The notes beneath the pieces were generated by a model, which had not been told where the DNA came from, made no database searches, and saw only the letters and a list, made by a program, of their open reading frames with translations. Position numbers and translations under genes: made by a program. A DNA stretch of 64,000 nt from Methylobacillus flagellatus_A. Lineage in GTDB: Bacteria; Pseudomonadota; Gammaproteobacteria; Burkholderiales; Methylophilaceae. Positions 60,749-64,000 of this stretch are shown here, piece by piece (position 1 is the first letter of the stretch; each line of letters starts with the position of its first letter). The stretch lies in NCBI RefSeq assembly GCF_031344055.1, contig NZ_JADBEN010000002.1. One strand, 5' to 3'.

Positions 60749-63700
60749 ATGGCAGATAGAAACATACTGGTGCAGAAAACCTGGCGGGCGTTGACCAGCC
60801 TGCCTTTTCTCATGGTGCTCGGGTTCTGGATATCCTATCTGCTGTTCGGCTACTTCGCCGTCAACCCGATTGCCCAGCGCTTGTTGCCGTGGATTGCCGA
60901 AAACAAGCTGGCGAGCCATTTGCAAGTAGGGCGGGTCGATTACGATCCCCTGCGGATTGCATTGACGGTAGACCAATTGCAATTGACGACGAAGGAAGGC
61001 GTTTCGCTGGCAGGGTTCGAGCGCCTGCATGCCGACCTCGAACTGAGCGGGCTGTTCCGCTTCGCTTGGCGACTCAAGGATATCCAGCTCAGCGCGCCGC
61101 ATGTCAGCTTCGAGGTATTGCCCGGCGGCGAAAGCAACTGGGCAGCATTGATCGCCAAACTCAATGAAAATCCGGAGCAAGAGAAGAGCGAAGGCATGGC
61201 GCGCTTGCTCGTGGATCATATCCTGATCGAGCGTGGGGATATCGAATACGTAGACCGCAACCGTCCCGAGGCCTTCCGGGCGGTGCTCGAGCCGTTGGGG
61301 CTGGAGCTGGACGGATTTTCCACCTTGCCGGAAGACCTTGGCGATTACGCCATCCTGGCGAAATTGCCCGAACAGGGCGGCACGCTGAAATGGAAGGGCG
61401 AGCTTGGCCTCAACCCGGTCGTTTCCAGCGGCAAGGTCGAGCTGGAGGGGTTGAAGCTGGCGAAGCTGCTCGAGGTATTGCCGCCCGATGCGTTGCCGGT
61501 CAAGCTGGAAGCAGGGCAGCTCAAGACGCGGCTGGATTACCAGTTCGCGCTCGTGCAGGACAAGCCTGAAGCCACCATCAACAACTTCAGCCTGGCGCTG
61601 GAGGATGCGGCCGCCGTCTTGCTGCAATCGCAAGCGCAGCAAGGCCGGCTTGAGCTGAAACAACTGGCGATCGAATTGCCGAGCCTGCAGTTCAAGATGC
61701 AAGACCAGGCGCAGGTGCAGTTCGATGCGCTCAAGCTCGTGCTCGAAGGCATCCAGTTGGCTCAGCAAGGCAAGCCTTTGCTGGATTTGCCTTCGTTGAC
61801 TGTTGCGGATGTCGCCCTCGACCTGCAGGCGCACAAACTGGATATCGGCAGCTTCAATATCGCGCAGGGCGAAGTGAAGGCGGTGCGGCAACGGGATGGC
61901 GGTGTGAATTGGCAGCAATTGCATACCGTTTCTGAGCAATCCGAGGAACAGCCTGCCGAAGTCGATTCTGGTGCTGATGCTGCAGAAAATCCGTGGAATA
62001 TTCACTTGAACCAGGCCAGCATCGACGGCCTCAAGCTGGACTACCTGGACGAAACCTTCAAGCAGCCCCTGCAAGTCGCCGTTGACAGCTTGTCGCTCAA
62101 CCTCAAGTTTGCCAGCGAGCAAGGGCAAAGCAGGGTGGACGAATTGCAGAGCAATATCGGGCCGTTCTCCGTGCGCTCGGGCGCCAACGGCAAACCCGTC
62201 GCGCGCCTGGAAAGCCTTTCGGTACAGGGCGGGCAGGTCGACCTTGCTGCGCGCAAGGCCGGCCTGGAGGCGGTGGTGTTGAAGGGGCTGGGCGCGGACG
62301 TCCTGCGCGACGCCAAGCAGGTCAATTGGCAGGCGATCCTGGAGCCTGCCCATCCATCCACGCCGCAGAAAAGCCAGCCTAAAACGGCACAGGCCAAGCC
62401 TGTCGCGGACGATGCTCCCTGGGCGTTCGACCTCAAGCGTTTTGCCGTCGAGGGCGCCGGCTTGCACTTTACCGACAAAAGCACGAAGAGCCCTGTGGCG
62501 CTGGATATTGAAAACGCCAGCCTGGAAGTCAAGGACGTGAGCCTCGACACCAAGCGGGCAGTGCCTGTCAGCCTGGCGTTCAAGGTGAAGCAGGGCGGCA
62601 GCTTCAACGCCAGCGGCAAGCTGGCGCCGGAACCCATGCAGGGCGACATCAAGCTCAAGCTCGCGGATTTCTCGCTCAAGCCTTTTGCGCCATACGTCAA
62701 CCAGTTCGCCATGCTCAAGCTGAATAGCGGGGCGCTGAGCACGCAAGGCGACCTGAGCCTCAAGCAGGGCCAGAAGCTCGCGGTGCAGTACAAGGGCGGC
62801 TTCAGCGCCGACAGGCTGGACATCGTGGAAGAGGATACCGGGCAGGCGTTCCTGGGATGGCGCAGCCTGTCCACGAATAATCTTAGGCTGGCATTGGCGC
62901 CCGACAGCCTGCGTATCGGCGAATTGAAGATCAACGAGCCGCGCGGCAAGTTCATCATTTACGAGGACCGCACGCTCAACGTCCAGCGCATCCTGCGCGA
63001 GCAGCCGGCGGATTCTTCAGCCCAGGCTGCGCCGCCGTCCAATCAATCTGCGGGCCAGCCTGCAGAACAGGCCGCCGACCCGTTCCCGGTCGCGGTTGAG
63101 CGTATCCGCATCGACAATGCCAACCTCGAATTCGCCGACCTCTCGCTCACGCCGCAATTCGGCACCCATATCAACACCTTGTCCGGCGTGATCAACGGCA
63201 TGTCCACCAACCCGAGCACGACGGCCCAGGTGGAGTTGGACGGCAAGGTCGACGATTACGGTTCGGCGCGGATTCGCGGTTCCGTGCAGCCGTTCCAGGC
63301 AACGGAATTCACCGACCTCAAGCTGATATTCCGCAACCTGGAGATGAACCGCCTGACGCCGTATTCCGGCAAGTTCGCCGGGCGGCGGATAGACTCCGGC
63401 AAGCTGTCGGTAGACCTCGAATACAAGATCAAGAACCGCCAGCTCGCGGGGGAAAACAAGTTCGTCGTCAACAAGCTCAAGCTGGGCGAGAAGGTGGATA
63501 GCGAGGACGCGGTGAACCTGCCGCTGGACCTGGCGATCGCATTGCTGGAAGACAGCAGCGGCATTATCGACCTGGACTTGCCGGTGTCAGGCAGCCTGGA
63601 CGACCCCGAATTCAGTTACGGCAAGGTGGTGTGGAAGGCGATCGTGAACGTGCTCGGCAAGCTGGTGACTTCGCCGTTCCGGGCGTTGGGCAACCTGCTC

Positions 63701-64000
63701 GGCATCAGCTCCGACAAGCTGGAGGCATTGGCGTTCGACCCTGGCAGCGCCGAGCTTGCGCCGCCTGAGCAGGAGAAACTCAAGGTGATCAGCGAGGCGT
63801 TGGCAAAGCGGCCAGCCCTGGTATTGCAGGTGGCCCCCGTGGTTGACGAAAAGGCGGACGGGCGCGCCTTGCAGGAGCAGTTCGTGCGCAACCAGGTCGC
63901 CGCCAAGATGGGCATCAAGCTGCAGCCTGGCGAAAAGCCGGGCCCGGTGGATACTTCAAACAGGAAGGCAAGATCCGCGCTCGACAAGCTCGCCAAGGAG
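60749..64000 (+). CDS. AsmA-like DUF748 family protein, 3' end outside the window
   Basis: At least 1084 residues; the frame is still open at the last base. ATG 60749 has GAGGAGG upstream. One N-terminal transmembrane helix (about 17-37, LTSLPFLMVLGFWISYLLFG), then a very long periplasmic beta-rich part of repeated AsmA/DUF748 modules (VNPIAQRLLPWI, then LQVGRVDYDPLRIALTVDQL, later FTDLKLIFRNLEMNRLTPYSGKFAG). The C-terminal conserved module includes GSLDDPEFSYGKVVWKAIVN and the OmpA-like helix LEALAFDPGSAELAPPEQEKL. AsmA-like proteins are thought to bridge the envelope and move phospholipids; DUF748 is a diverged group of unknown function. Confidence 0.9.
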   Translation, partial: MADRNILVQKTWRALTSLPFLMVLGFWISYLLFGYFAVNPIAQRLLPWIAENKLASHLQVGRVDYDPLRIALTVDQLQLTTKEGVSLAGFERLHADLELSGLFRFAWRLKDIQLSAPHVSFEVLPGGESNWAALIAKLNENPEQEKSEGMARLLVDHILIERGDIEYVDRNRPEAFRAVLEPLGLELDGFSTLPEDLGDYAILAKLPEQGGTLKWKGELGLNPVVSSGKVELEGLKLAKLLEVLPPDALPVKLEAGQLKTRLDYQFALVQDKPEATINNFSLALEDAAAVLLQSQAQQGRLELKQLAIELPSLQFKMQDQAQVQFDALKLVLEGIQLAQQGKPLLDLPSLTVADVALDLQAHKLDIGSFNIAQGEVKAVRQRDGGVNWQQLHTVSEQSEEQPAEVDSGADAAENPWNIHLNQASIDGLKLDYLDETFKQPLQVAVDSLSLNLKFASEQGQSRVDELQSNIGPFSVRSGANGKPVARLESLSVQGGQVDLAARKAGLEAVVLKGLGADVLRDAKQVNWQAILEPAHPSTPQKSQPKTAQAKPVADDAPWAFDLKRFAVEGAGLHFTDKSTKSPVALDIENASLEVKDVSLDTKRAVPVSLAFKVKQGGSFNASGKLAPEPMQGDIKLKLADFSLKPFAPYVNQFAMLKLNSGALSTQGDLSLKQGQKLAVQYKGGFSADRLDIVEEDTGQAFLGWRSLSTNNLRLALAPDSLRIGELKINEPRGKFIIYEDRTLNVQRILREQPADSSAQAAPPSNQSAGQPAEQAADPFPVAVERIRIDNANLEFADLSLTPQFGTHINTLSGVINGMSTNPSTTAQVELDGKVDDYGSARIRGSVQPFQATEFTDLKLIFRNLEMNRLTPYSGKFAGRRIDSGKLSVDLEYKIKNRQLAGENKFVVNKLKLGEKVDSEDAVNLPLDLAIALLEDSSGIIDLDLPVSGSLDDPEFSYGKVVWKAIVNVLGKLVTSPFRALGNLLGISSDKLEALAFDPGSAELAPPEQEKLKVISEALAKRPALVLQVAPVVDEKADGRALQEQFVRNQVAAKMGIKLQPGEKPGPVDTSNRKARSALDKLAKE

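Noticed and set aside
60647..62746. Open frame of about 699 codons on the minus strand
   Set aside because: Antisense to the DUF748 gene, whose frame runs with a good start, ribosome-binding site and family motifs; the reverse translation is Gln/Leu/Arg/His-rich without domains.

Overview
The window is a piece of a moderately GC-rich betaproteobacterial chromosome. The best fit is a methylotroph of the Methylophilaceae (Methylobacillus / Methylovorus type). This rests on gene order and protein flavour (rne facing rluC-gph-Rieske-sppA, rpsF-priB-rpsR-rplI-dnaB-alr-radA, a PEP-CTERM protein, a FecI/FecR/TonB receptor set), not on any database search. The genus is inference.

Layout. 1-1093 is AT-rich accessory DNA. 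It holds the 3' part of a TIR-like nucleotide-binding (defence-type) gene and ends at a 3' half copy of tRNA-Leu(UAA), which looks like the border of an integrated island. 1349-5654 carries small exported or membrane proteins: a PEP-CTERM protein, a periplasmic cupin, a lipoprotein, a DUF2059 protein and an unknown membrane protein. 5719-13093 is a divergent regulatory pair, a CI-like repressor against an unusual Ner-HTH/degenerate GGDEF/EAL fusion, followed by a large type V autotransporter with an extended signal peptide. 13159-31425 is mostly housekeeping: aspartate aminotransferase, a trypsin-like/TPR protease, uvrB, rne, rluC, a HAD phosphatase, a Rieske protein, an S49 peptidase, pgi, the rpsF operon, dnaB, alr and radA. 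A tRNA-Ser(GGA) follows at 31593-31682, then a secreted low-complexity repeat protein.

The most striking part is 32624-58735, about 26 kb in which every gene except two uncertain short elements lies on the minus strand. Read in transcription order it contains an ECF sigma factor and its FecR-type anti-sigma, a possible 30-residue membrane peptide, and a FecA-like TonB-dependent receptor with an N-terminal signalling domain. Next come an exported four-cysteine protein, an RTX protein, two tandem type I ABC exporters, an HlyD-type adaptor, a TolC-type outer membrane channel, and a second, paralogous four-cysteine exported protein. The locus ends with a non-canonical type II secretion system: GspG, GspF, GspE, PilM/N/O-like proteins, a GspC/PilP-like protein, a lipoprotein secretin and three more pseudopilins. 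Most of these genes overlap or nearly touch. The upstream half has the logic of hemophore systems of the Has type (sigma, anti-sigma, receptor, secreted binding protein, type I exporter), here joined to a type II secretion machine and flanked by two homologous secreted proteins of unknown function. I regard this as the best candidate for an undescribed system.

The right end (58993-64000) holds an M14 aspartoacylase-like hydrolase, a YceI protein and the start of a large AsmA-like DUF748 protein cut by the window edge. A perfect 34-bp palindrome lies between the sigma factor gene and the hydrolase gene.
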